Below are positions 46,199 through 57,334 of a stretch of DNA of 64,000 nt, one piece after another. A program made the position numbers and the translations under genes. The notes beneath the pieces are model-generated. The model made no database searches and was not told the origin of the DNA. It saw nothing but the letters and a program-made list of their open reading frames with translations. Source of the stretch: Ephemerocybe angulata. Its lineage: Eukaryota; Basidiomycota; Agaricomycetes; Agaricales; Psathyrellaceae. The DNA lies in NCBI GenBank assembly GCA_013368325.1, contig JAACJK010000111.1, positions 558,001 to 622,000 on the forward strand. The letters run 5' to 3'. The first letter of the stretch is position 1. Each line of letters opens with the position of its first letter.

Positions 46199-47858
46199 AT
46201 GTTCCCGAATACCCCTACCTCCCTTGCACGGCCTAAGAAGCGCCAAATTCCCTCAAGTTGGAAAGAAAATGAAACACCAACGACTCGCACAGCAAAATCG
46301 CGTAGGACCGACATCGAGGGCCTCTCACTCTTCCCAGCCACCCCAATTCCAGCACCAAGTGGTTCAAATACCCCGATAACCACTCTACCCCCGCTATCCG
46401 AGAAGAAGAATCGCCCCACGTATCGCAATGGATACGCCATAGACCCCAAACCTCAAGCCCAGTCAACCGACCCCTACCAACTAATCCAACGAGGTCGGCA
46501 CAAGCTGAAAGCCTTCGCGTTCGAAGCACCGACTCCACTCACCTCTCAGCCGGAACTAAACGCTTCGGATTGGACTGCGAAGGCTCGTGAAGCTGGATTC
46601 ATTACGGAGGAACAGAGCCTTCGCAAGTTCCAGGTTGATGCGGCCAACCATATCCTCGCGCGCGACGGCGACCTCTGCGTGATTGCACCAACAGGGTCTG
46701 GGAAGTCGTTGGTCTGGGCTTTGCCTCTCCTGGCGCAGGAGAACGGTATCTCACTGGTGATAGTGCCATTCACAAGCCTTGGACATCAGGGAGAGCTGCG
46801 AAAGTGCGTCGTTGTTGTTGGCATCATGTTCCTTCACTCACCGGTTCTATAGCTACGGTGGCTCTTCAATCTCAAGCCACTTTCTGTACTCCGGGAATAA
46901 GAAGCCCGAGCTCCTGGCCAAGGTAGCTAAAGGCGAGGGACGTCAGATTATCTACATCTGCCCCGAGATGCTCCAGAGCCCGACTATGGCACAGGTGCTA
47001 CATGCGCCGGCGTTCAAGTCTCGCCTTTCAGCAATATACCTCGATGAAGCGCACGTCGTACACGAGAGCAAGACATGGAGACCTGCCTACACCCACCTCC
47101 ACCTACTTCGGCGCGTTTGCGGGCTGGAAGATGTTCCTATGGTCGCCATTTCCGCTACTTTACCTACAGTGTACCGAACATCACTTTCGGCGCTTGTTGG
47201 CTTGCGCGCCGACTACAAACTAATAAACCTGGGAAACTCCAGACACGACCTCTCTTCTATTATCAAGAATATGGAGTACGACGTCAGTTCATTTCGGGAT
47301 ATTGAATTCTTCTTCTCAGAAACCGTAACCCTGGACCCCGAATCAATGCCACCTGCTATGCTTTTTACGGACGACATCGAGCGACTCACCGCAATGTTTT
47401 GGTGGTGCAGGGAACAGCTCCGGAAACGAAGGCTTCCAGTGAGCTGGGTTGATCTAATACACGCCGGGCTATCGGAAAGTCACCAGGAACAGAGTACACG
47501 TCGGTTTGCGGAAGGGAAAACGCGTCTTTGGTTGGGAACAGAGAAAATAGGCGCTGGAATTGACTTTCCTCACGTCAAGCTCGTTGTGCAGTACTGCTGC
47601 CGTGACCTGACATTGGTTCAATGGGAGCAACGGCGTGGACGGGCTGGGCGCGGGGAAGGTAATAACGCTCTCGGCATCCTCCTTGTTGAGAAGTCGATGA
47701 CAGGGCGTGACGGGAAGTTGTCTGTCACATCTCCAGGCTTCGAAGACCCGGGTCTCATAGAACTCATTCAAGCGAGTGCCCCATCTTGCTTGACATCCCT
47801 GCAGGATGAGCCAAGTCTTGTGCTCAAGCGTCATTCCGGGGCGACGTTTCTTTGCTGA
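46199..47858 (+). CDS. RecQ-like superfamily 2 DNA helicase (transposon cargo)
   Basis: 3'-5' type DNA helicase core. Exons 46199-46803 and 46853-47858, joined at GELRNYGGSS; about 536 aa. After a 130-residue disordered start come motif 0 (SLRKFQVDAANHIL, Gln kept), motif I APTGSGKSLVWALPLL with Walker A lysine, motif Ib YICPEMLQSP, motif II IYLDEAHVVHE (DEAH), a RecQ-style aromatic loop KTWRPAYTHLHLLR, motif III AISATLP, then IHAGLSESHQEQSTRRFAEG, motif V GTEKIGAGIDFPHVKLVVQY and motif VI QWEQRRGRAGRG. All key residues for ATP hydrolysis are present. The RQC and HRDC domains of full RecQ proteins are missing. The C-terminus ends 65 residues after motif VI in SGATFLC and may be truncated. It starts 70 bp inside the left terminal repeat. 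Host RecQ/Sgs1 proteins are much longer. I infer element-borne activity in DNA unwinding, or a captured host gene. Confidence 0.88.
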
Positions 47859-48077
47859 GGATGGATCCAGATATTCAAAATCCCCAGTTATGTCTTCAGG
47901 AAGCTCGGGTAGGTCTTGGAATTTCAATGGCAAGCCATCGGGTTCACTTGAAGGGAAATCTTCGTAACCTGGACTTGAGGATCGGCACTCCGGGGGTGAT
48001 GTTGCAGCGTCTGGCTCTTCGTAAGGCTCATCTTCAGGTATCCCGATACCCCAGCTTCGAGTGTTATAAGGATTCAT
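47469..48077 (-). CDS. Second ORF of the element, convergent with the helicase
   Basis: Minus-strand ORF of about 203 codons from MNPYNTRSWGIGIPEDEPYE, starting 44 bp inside the right terminal repeat, so it mirrors the helicase start at the left. Residues 1-70 lie beyond the helicase stop and read as an acidic disordered segment (EEPDAATSPPECRSSSPGYE, LPLKFQDLPELPEDI). The remaining two thirds is antisense to the helicase 3' exon, and an open frame there may be a by-product. No domain recognised; I see no DDE or zinc-finger signature. It could be the start of a spliced gene, an accessory protein as in two-gene Mutator elements, or chance. Confidence 0.3.
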   Translation of the reverse strand: MNPYNTRSWGIGIPEDEPYEEPDAATSPPECRSSSPGYEDFPSSEPDGLPLKFQDLPELPEDITGDFEYLDPSSAKKRRPGMTLEHKTWLILQGCQARWGTRLNEFYETRVFEAWRCDRQLPVTPCHRLLNKEDAESVITFPAPSPSTPLLPLNQCQVTAAVLHNELDVRKVNSSAYFLCSQPKTRFPFRKPTCTLFLVTFR

Positions 48078-48120
48078 GAGAAAAGTGTAGTAGAATTGAA
48101 GCAAAGAGGTGATAAGATGC

Positions 48121-48973
48121 TCGACGCGACGACGCGGCGAGCTCGAAATTAGCTTAGTAATATGTTCGGGCCATCTCCGACGGTGTCCGACGTGACCGAA
48201 GGTCGACCCTCCCTTGATCAGAATACTACGAATTTGGAACCGCCGGCTGTCCGGCATTGGCGGCTGTCCGGCTGTCCGGCTTTCTGCCGGGAAGCCGGCC
48301 GTCCGGCCTTGATACTCGAGCGGTTTCGTTCCTTCCTGAATACCATAGGGGGTCGGGGGAGGCCCTATTCAGAAAATATAAAGTATAGATGCTACTGAAG
48401 CCATTTTTAACCCCAAAGACTGCATGTAGAGCACCCTGGCAGCCGTAGATATGGCGGGGGATCACTTTCGGGCCACCCGCATAACATTCCCTCTTTTCAA
48501 TGGAAATAAATGCTCAAGCGGAGTATATACACTCATAAATGCACCTGCGGTATTTTGGTAGCCATTCCGTATAATATACTACAGTAATCGAGACCAGCAT
48601 GACCAAGTACGCTCGTTGGCGGGGTGGAATGACCCGTGGGAACTTCCGCCCGACTTGGATCATCGGGAATTGACTTTGTGGTACCCCTAACCAACCCCTA
48701 ACCAACGTCCCACCCGACCGTTATCAGCTTCCCGAGTTTCCGACGGACTCAAGTCTCTGCGCACAGGCAGGATCTGTACCTCAGCTGCCCTCAAGTGTTC
48801 AAGTGATATACAGCCGGACAGCCGGACGCCCGTACTGCCGGTTGCCGGACGCCCGTCAATTCCAATAACGGGGTGTTCTCCCCTTGATATCCAGAGAAAG
48901 ACCCCAGACTCTCACGATGGGGAATCCATTTTGGGATGATCCCAATCGGGAGAGGATGGGAAAGCCGAGACTA
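48121..48973 (-). repeat. Right terminal inverted repeat, split by an insertion
   Basis: Inner part 48121-48218 (98 bp) and outer part 48893-48973 (81 bp) are exact reverse complements of the left repeat. Between them lie the nested element, its second target copy and ATCC. The right 9-bp duplication CGTGATCTT follows at 48974-48982. Confidence 0.85.
48219..48880. mobile_element. Nested hAT-like MITE, 662 bp
   Basis: Inserted into the right terminal repeat with an 8-bp target duplication CCCTTGAT (48211-48218 and 48881-48888). The ends form an imperfect inverted repeat: CAGAATAC..GAATTTGGAA at the left and GAGAACAC..GTTATTGGAA read inwards from the right, about 15 of 21 matching. Just inside both ends are clusters of a GGCTGTCCGGC-type motif (48243-48306, and inverted at 48811-48857), as is usual for subterminal transposase-binding repeats. 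No ORF of note, so it is non-autonomous. An 8-bp duplication with CAG-type ends fits the hAT superfamily. The left arm of the host element lacks it, which shows the order of events. Confidence 0.75.
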
Positions 48974-48982
48974 CGTGATCTT
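48974..48982. repeat. Right 9-bp target-site duplication
   Basis: CGTGATCTT directly after the right terminal repeat, identical to 45941-45949. Confidence 0.8.
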
Positions 48983-51900
48983 GGGAGGTTGTTCCGACCG
49001 TCAAGCTGGCGAAGTCCCATACTTAGATGTGCACCAGACACCCGTCGAGGTGCCGGTTGCAGACTAGGACAGCCACAAGGGGGATTCACATCTTTCACTT
49101 TCTATTCTCAGAGAAAAAAGACTCCCACTGTTCCATGTCAGTTCGTGTCAGTTGATAGATAAGCCTGACATACCGATTAAAGTGGAACAGCTGACCGATT
49201 TAACAACATCGGAGGACCGTCCCCGCCTTGGGGACTCTGGAACGGGTGCACAGTCTTGACATGGAACAGTGTGAAAGCAGGTACGCATACGTATGCTGAT
49301 TTGAAGGATTTATGTACGACGTACATCGGCGATTCAGTCTTGTTCGTCCATAGTACTTCTAACCGGCTCCGATTGGAAATGGGCTCCATCTATGGGCATC
49401 ATGCATAACGCTCGCCACCGTATCTCAATGAATGAAATCGATAAGATGTTAAAGTTCGGATTCTGCGGAGTCGTCTCCCGCGCATTAACCGTGAGTGCAG
49501 AACAATGAGGCAGGAGGTGACCGACCGTTCTCGGAGTGTGGCCCCTTTTCATTTACACCAACGGTACCGCTATGGGCTAGACAAACCCGTGCGGGATAGC
49601 ACTGCAAAGGGGTATGGATCTGGAATCCCGGAAAACCTAGGATTCCTAGGATTCCCTGACATTTGACACCGTATGTTTATGGGGAACATACTCCTACGAG
49701 TGGTGTAGAGCACGGAGTCAGATGTAAAGTGGCAGATATCAAGCAAACGCACCATTAGGAGGGATGAGCGGTGCGCTCGGAGCAACTGAGTTAGGTATCA
49801 TACCTGATCGTTTCATCGTTCTCGTGGCTCAAAGTCGTAACGTTTACATATCTTGTAATTTAGCCCCCACTGATCTTAAGTTCAGTTGAATGGATAGATA
49901 GATGCAAGATAGATGGATGGTGGTTCTGAGGACAGATGCGCTGGAAATGTGGGGAAGGCATCAGTGCCATACAGGCTACCGGGTGTAAGCTGAAAACACT
50001 CCCAACACGACAGACTGTCGCAGCAGCATTGCCTCAGAGAGATAATGTTGCACCGGCTCAACCGCTTTTTACCCGGGCACGACTCCCTCGGCGGCTGACA
50101 GTGCAAACCAAAAGGATACCTACGACGAGGGAAAGAACCACCAACGCACTTGATCCTCGACTGCGGCATAACGTCGCAAAGCTTGGTATCATCAATTCCA
50201 GACCGGTAAATTCATGCTGGGCGTACCGGATTACTCCTCGCAACTTGGACAATAGAGCATCGCATTGTTGCACCCGAAAGACAGATAAAAGCACACACAG
50301 GCGCCCCACACAGGCTTCAATTTACCCAGGTTCCGTGCAGCTCGCATATGCCGCACACAAGCCCAAGCACACTCCGATGTGCTCTGGTGCCCGTGAAGCC
50401 TCAAACGGACGACATCTTCCCATCCGATCCAGTCAAAGCGCATGGGTCCGCTCTTCTCCAGCGGGACTTATTCGCATATTTTCTCATCTAGTGAAGGCGT
50501 TGTCAACGAGCGATAAGACTGATTACAGAATAGCACTCACAAAAACATACGACGATGTGCCCTCGTGAACGTCGGGGCCTGAGTTTATTCGTCATTCAAA
50601 TAGGCGTTGTCGGCGACTTCCAAAAGCGTCGAGAAGCACCAACCTGTAACACGACCGTTTCAATTGCTATGGGGGGCAGAGCTTATTATAAGGCATGGCA
50701 TGGGTATGTTGCTGTTACGGTGTGTGCTTTACCCATGGTTTGTACGATAATGATACGTGCGTCCAAAGACCGCTGCCTTGGCCCATGAACCATTTGCTCG
50801 ACAAGTGCTTCTCCCTGCCCGGGCGTTTCAAGTGCCCGCCGCAGTTGTCTGTATAACCGGTCCAACGATATGTCAGCGACGTTGGGAAGCGTTGGGAAGC
50901 CTGTGAGAAGCGACGTCACTCACGCAAGACTTTACCGGCGCAAAAATAGTCGAAAGGCGTAAATAGCACAGGTTCTTCCATCCCTTCCCACCACCGAGCA
51001 AAAGCACCATGGTGTCCGAGGAGAGCATACCGCGTTAGTAGTAAGCAGTGTCCAAAGATGCGACATCGACTCCCAGAGAGCACGTTCGAGGGAGTTTCTC
51101 GTACGCAAGCTGAGCTTGTCTCTCCCGCGCAGATTGAGAATGGAAATAGTCTCTTTTCAGGAGGCTCCGATGTGTCCCTGTTACGGCGTCAGCCTATCTT
51201 CCTTCTCTCACATGCGCGAGAAAGGAAATCGACAGTCATCTTATCCTCGACCCACCTAGGCAAGATGAAGCAATGTAAGTTAGCGCGCGGGCTCCATTTT
51301 TCCATAGACTGTGAGAGGCCAAACCTTGTCGTGCATTCTGCGTAGTAGAAAGAAGTAGACGCCGGACACGCAGGCAGCCTCATGTCTAGATCATCACAGA
51401 TACCACGACATATACGCAGGAAGAAGGATAGATCAGCCAGATATCGATCATGCTCAGCAAAAGACTGAATGGCAGGGTGGTCATAGGGCTACCACTCACA
51501 GGTCAGGCGACGCCCAAACTCGTCCAATCGATCCTGCCACTATAGTGGCTCGCAACAACACATTGCCCGACCAACCGCACCGCGTCCAAACGGCCGGCCC
51601 TTGATACGATTGGGTGTGGCACCACCCAGCCAGGATGAGGAAACGACCGAGAAGGCACAGCTCGATTTCCCAATCTCGTGCAACTTCGCCTTGGACGTCC
51701 ACCACGAGACCGGAACCCCGCTGCGAAGTCGCCTGAGGACCCTGACGTCTGCGAGCGTCTATTTCGAGATAGATATCTTCCGAATCTGAGTAATGGATGA
51801 GTGTGGGATGCGATGGGTTAAGGTAGCACTTAGAGACTGCAGGCGTAAGTATACTTAGTTTCAGCCCTACTACGATTGGATCCGGATTCATCCAAGCTGA

Positions 51901-54900
51901 TGCTTCTTCCTTGGGGAATCCCAAGGTTGTATCCATCGACACACACCCGTGCGGGCGAGACGGTCACAGAACGAACAAGGTTCACGCCCAGGGGCATTTT
52001 CTCCCAAGATATGTACCAATATAACATAGCAGCGAGTTGTGGATGATGGGGTTCTCCCTGGCGATCCAAGCAAACCCATATCAAATAAGTCGATCCCGCG
52101 AAGTGCTAAGCGAGAGAAAGTGATAAAGCACACACCGGATCAATTGAATAATAAGCTCTGGAATTCTGCGGCGACATGGCAAGGCAGAAATCCACGACAG
52201 AACCGACGACTATGTGAAGATGTGAGGTTAGCGGCTCGCAAATACCTCGGTCCAAGAGACTCGACAGAGTTAACAGATAGCCTACCGCTTCTGTAAATTG
52301 AAAAACACTAAGTTCTCTTGCTTCCACCTTCCTTCATTACGTCGACAAAAATAAGTCGTGCGCAGCTAGCTAAGATGAGAAAGGGTGAGTGAGAGTAGGC
52401 TGTCAGCGCACATTCAATCGCCTCTGCATGGGAAGAAAGAAGAGGAATTATGATAAGTCGACGCTGATGTAGACGAAATCGATGATGATAACATCTGGAA
52501 GACCGCATCGTGGCATCGATACGAAGCGGCGAATAGGCATCGCAGCTTCCCCTGGCTCCCACATACCGTACTTATACCAACCAACGCCACGCCGCAGGTC
52601 GCCACGCCGGCACCCTTCGGGAATAGGGATTTGACGACGTACGAGTTGGGACGCGAGAACTCGAGAACGCCAACTCCTCCTGTTTGTTGAACGATCGAAC
52701 GAACGATCGAATTAATACTCACTCAAACGGCAGGGGCGACGGACTGGGGGTTCTATTCGGTCAGGACGTTTCCGAGACCCTGTGCCAACCTTCCCAATCC
52801 TCCGATCGCGCGTTCCATGGACACTCCGACTCCATCGAACGTCCCACTCCAGCGCTAAGCTCATGCTGGGCGTCGATGGAGAAAGGATTTCACCCGGCAT
52901 AACTCCCACGTCGTCGTTATATGAAACCCAATCTGACCTGCGAATATCATGTTCAGATGGCTAGGTTAATACGTCTGGCTAAGCAGTTAAGCCTCGCTTT
53001 GTCAACGCTAAGCGTTAGGTTCGATGGCCTGACCCACCTGGCCCAACCAATCCGCATCAGGCAGGGTGCTTCGAGGCTCGGGCAGGTTTTGGTAGTCCGT
53101 GTACGAGTTCTAATGCGGATTGGTATACACACGTCGTTTGTTACCTTGCGTCGGAAGAGAGTCGTCAGCGCGGTTTCGACATAAAAGGTCAGAGTGCTCA
53201 CCGAACGGGGGTGCGTGCCACCCGTATCCATGAGAACCTCTCACACCCATCCGTCCTCTGAGCGCCGTGGCATTCCTCCTGGGTCCCCGGAGGTATATGC
53301 ACCAACAAGGCTATACAGTACATATGTACTAGCGTCGACCGGTGAGACGTTAGAGAGGCTTGCGAATTCGAATAAGACTTGTGGGATTATGCCGTTTCAT
53401 TTCGTAGGTCCCAGATGGGACGGGGAGATGAGTATAGGCATAGCGGCGACCGACAATCCGGAAGCATCGTTTACGACTTTACACGTCCACGAAGCCGGGT
53501 ACACCACGTCGGGGATCTCTAGGAAGACGAGATTAGCGTGCAAAGAAATGCCACGGATTCGCCTAAGGCGTACACGGCTGTCCAACGGACTGCCTTCTTG
53601 AGGGCACCAGCGTTCTCCGTAGGAAGATGCCCGCGGAACGGGTAATAGATAGCAAGGGAACATATCATGCCCAGTATCCCGCGAGCCAAGAAATGCGCGT
53701 GAAATCGTATTACCGTGACACCCACCGACGGCGTGTCCCACACCCAGGTCCAAAGAAGAAAATTGTCAGATTCAGAAGACTCGCGAGCGCCACACGCGAC
53801 GGTGGACAGTCCGAAATTCGAATAGATGGTGGCTGGCTGGCTGGGATTTCGTCGGGCGTAGCTAGCCTGGGTTCTTTACGCCGAGGTTCGAGGTGTGTAC
53901 TATGGAGTTTTGGTGCGTCGATATCATCGTGAGACCTCGCCTGCCGAATGGACATTCGTTTGCAGTGCGAAGATGTCGTTGAGGCGGTATCGCAAAGTCG
54001 GCGATTGAGTGCGTCGTCAGGTTTCGGTGACCTATCACAATATGGGAGAGCGTGAGCAACTGCCGATACGAGGGGATTAGATGCGTGGAGATGATAGATT
54101 AGATTGGAACACATACCTTTCACCGGGCGATTCAAGCGTGCTACTGGAGGTGCAATTATAGTCGGCGAACGAATTCGGTTCACCCTTTTCGAAAAAAGGA
54201 AGAAACAGGCCCTGCGACACCGCCGCAGCTGGCAACGAAGAAAAGGAAAAGGGATCCCATGGAATTGGTGGGATGCGTTCATGAAAGCGCAGGTATCCAG
54301 AGTTCTGAGGCGAGGCGCGTCCCACACCGAAAGAAGAAAACGCCGCAAGGCGGCATCGCACCGAGTGCGCCGCCAGGCTAACGAGTTTCGCTTTTCTTCT
54401 TCTCAACGAGGCTGGGGAAAAACTACAACCTGCTTGCTTGCTACGTGGAGGTTCATTAATCAATTAAAACATGTGGATACCTGGGTTTGCACTGTGCCCT
54501 GTTTCATCAAGCGTGTGTTGGAGATTGGAAGGCGGTTAATTACTTGTGAAAGAGATCGATGGACGCTGCGAGCGGTGTCACTAATAGCAACGTACAACAA
54601 GAAAGGCTGGGTGTACTTACACAGTTGATAACAGTGTTCTGGTGATTGCAAGGCCGTCAAGGTCTATTGCCCCACTTGTGAAAAGATCTGTGCACACTGA
54701 CGCTGTTAACAACGAGCCAGAAGGAAGATGAAGATTTGGATGCACGCACCAATGATGCATGATGCACGACAGACACTCTCCGTTTCACCGGGTGGTCCAT
54801 GTGCCGAGACCAGGATCCCTGCTCGACAGAGTGGTCCGACGAGGATGGGTGGCTGAACGAACAACGGAAGGGAACGACGGATCGTTGATCCGGGGTGTCG

Positions 54901-57334
54901 ACGGTGCTGCAACTTCCGATCCACCGTTCACGCACGGACGACATCGAGCCGTCCAAGATCCTGAGAGTCTCCGCCTCCATTCATAGCCGGAGAAAAGAAG
55001 TCGCCGTGGACGAAGTGCAAGTCCCACCACCCCCTCCGTTCGAATTCAAAAGAAACGAAACACAAAATAAAGGAAAATAAAAATGGGGAACGAAATAGAA
55101 AACCCTCGCTCATGGAAAAACGAGAGGGAAAGAAAAACGCCACAGCGAGCCCGAAAATAGAAACCCAAAGGAAAGTAGAGCGAGAAGGAGGGCCCGCAAG
55201 GAAGTATTCAGAAGGCAGGCGCATCCAACCACTGACCCACACTGGCCCTACGCTTCTTTACGCCGAAGATGGAGATACCGTAGCAGCGTCCGTCGTGAGA
55301 CGACGCGCTCGAAATCCGGATATACTAAGTCGACCAGCTTCGCTTGTTTCAGGAAGCTTAGTTGCATTCAGCGCAGAAGTGTGCCTCGGTGTGTGGCTGG
55401 CTGGCTTAAGGTGTGGTCGGTCGCCGCTGTCGCCATCGAGGTCGGACTGCCCTCGAATGTGTCGATGCACCTGCTAAACACGGTTACGGGGTGAGCAACG
55501 GGCTTGCAGGGAGGCGTTGGGGACTCACGAAGCATGTGCAGAGCGATGGTCCGCTTCCTCCAAGTCCTACTTGCTCAGAATGGGTTGCTCCGAGAAGTAT
55601 GGGTGGGTGGCTGAACGCTCAGCCAAAACGGTTGCTTAGTCGGCTGGTTTCAAGTCCCTGGGCAAAACAGAGTCGTCCAGGGATCCGCAAAGCGCAAGAC
55701 CTTCTTCCTAATTTCACCGCGCGTCAGCGCTAGAGATCTGCATATGGTGTAAGTACTCACCATCCGAGGTATCAGTGAGCTTAGCTACCGAACGAAGATT
55801 TGCGGATTTCGGATCGGAGTCTGGGCAGATAAGTGGGTGGGCAGATAGCTTGCTTCGCTGAGCTCTATAGAGTCACGATAGATGCATAGATAGCTAGGTA
55901 TCCGTGTGAGAGGAGAATCAGACGTTCGTTTGTTCATCGTCGTATTCAGTTTTGAAATAAGCTGTGTGAAAGCGCTGGGATTTAGAGGGGGGCCAATTGT
56001 GTTGTGTCATCGCGTCAGTTTCTTTCTTCCATCTACATACGTATGTAGGAGAATTGAGAATTGAGTGGGGGCCGGGACGGAATTGGGAAGGAAGGACTCG
56101 GAAGAAGACCTCTTGGGAGGACGGTCGAGAATCTTGCGGTTAGAGCGCGCGAGGGTCCCTCTGTATGGTTGGTTGATCGCTGGGAAACGCATGGGTGGAT
56201 GGATGAATGCTCGGCAGAATTGCATTGCTCTTGTGGTGGGATTCGGGGTTGGGATCCTGGATTTGAAAGGGCTGCATAATAAGGTGTTGGTTAGTACGGC
56301 AGATAATCCTTATCGTATCGGGAAAACAACGAACCTGTTATGGAATGCAGCGCATTTTGGGTCTTGGCTTGCCTTTGCTTCGACGAGTTTGAAGGTTTGT
56401 CCAACCATGCACCGAGGAAACCCACGGATTGACGGGAAGTGTCCGGAGAATTTGTAAACGAGTCGACTCTACAGTCCTCTTCGTTCGTTCAGCTAGATGA
56501 GTACCATCGAACATCTTCTTGTGTGCATGTCATCATGGTATAGAAAAGAGCGGGGCTCCGATTCCTCTCGGCTAAACAGTCGTTATTCATGAATTTAATT
56601 CTGTATCCCAAAAAGACGGCGTACCAGATCTGGAGCGGTCAACGCACTTGGATCTAACCATGCACCGAAGATGTACGCGGATTGGTGTTCAGTATTCGGG
56701 GTATTTGGAAGTTCTTGTGAAAGTATCAAGTTCGTCTTCGTCTCGGACCGTAGTGTGGGCTAAATGGTTGGTTAATTCAAGTTGAGCCACCCGACAGTCG
56801 TTTATTCTGGGTGAAATCGGTGGCTTGAAGCGTGAAGGTTATAAGACGTGTTCGAAAGCCTGAAGAACCCAGACACACCCGTATCTAAAAATGCTCGATT
56901 CCTTGCAAAGGCATCGGACATTTTTAGATTCGGATCCTTCAAGGTGCTCCAGCGCTTACGCATCGACTGAAGCAGAGCGGGTTAGACTGGATATTGGACG
57001 CGTATGAGGGAGGTAAACACACCAAGCAAGGTCATAAAATCTACACTCCAAAACTAGCACGCCCAAGCTCCTACTCGAGCATTAATGCAACATTAGCTCC
57101 GTGCAAGCCAAGTGAGCGGGGAGGAGGGCCAAAGGAATGGAGAACCCCGTCGTATGGCATAACATATCTATATGTGCTCAATGCCTGTAACATGCATTCA
57201 GCACGAGGACGATGCAAGGAAGGAAGCCGCGCCTGCGCGCTCGGACCACCTGCAGATCAGTAGATTACATAATCCCTTTGCAGAGATTCGTCGTGCCCTC
57301 GTCGCTGTTGACAACGACCTCCTCCTCGTCAACC
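48983..57334. other. 8.35 kb region without a supported gene
   Basis: Six-frame reading shows scattered ORFs of 60-212 codons. None has a recognisable domain, and none can be chained by splice sites into a convincing protein. The longest (53710-54348 minus, 212 codons) is Arg/Pro/Ser-rich without motifs. Local oddities are a small inverted repeat at 49126-49271, AACGATCGAACGAACGATCG near 52689-52708, and a repeated CCTAGGATT at about 49637. It may contain unrecognised intron-rich genes, long non-coding transcripts upstream of MKT1, or decayed transposons. Confidence 0.5.
49126..49271. repeat. Small inverted-repeat unit (146 bp)
   Basis: CACTGTTCCATGTCA at 49126-49140 and its exact reverse complement TGACATGGAACAGTG at 49257-49271. 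Possible tiny MITE or stem-loop. No clear target duplication was found, and it carries no ORF. Confidence 0.5.

Larger units (their letters stand above)
45950..48973 (+). mobile_element. TIR element carrying a RecQ-like helicase (MULE-like structure)
   Basis: A 3,024-bp element with long terminal inverted repeats starting TAGTCTCGGCTTTCCC. The left repeat is 45950-46128. The right repeat is the exact reverse complement of its 81-bp outer and 98-bp inner parts (48893-48973 and 48121-48218). The two right parts are separated by a 662-bp nested insertion and 12 bp of junction. Both ends are bordered by CGTGATCTT, a 9-bp duplication. Long repeats and 9-bp duplications are the hallmarks of Mutator-like elements. 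The cargo is a helicase gene reading inwards from the left repeat and an ORF reading inwards from the right repeat. No DDE transposase is visible, so it is either non-autonomous with a captured gene or a lineage in which the helicase belongs to the element. Without the nested insertion the original length was about 2.35 kb. The identical repeats argue for a recent insertion. Confidence 0.85.

Noticed and set aside
46199..47858. Helitron interpretation of the helicase element
   Set aside because: Helitrons carry a Rep/Pif1-type helicase, lack inverted repeats and make no target duplication. This element has long inverted repeats, a 9-bp duplication and a RecQ-like helicase.
49936..50568. 210-codon plus-strand ORF
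   Set aside because: No recognisable motif, low-complexity basic composition, start and stop without supporting signals.
51496..51942. Minus-strand ORF with a gene-like stretch (RDWEIELCLLGRFLILAGWC)
   Set aside because: Looks protein-like over a short part, but no flanking exons could be joined and no family is recognised; not strong enough to annotate.
53710..54348. 212-codon minus-strand ORF
   Set aside because: Arg/Pro/Ser-rich with no motif, no splice continuation and no codon pattern. An ORF of this length is expected about once by chance in 64 kb with this composition.
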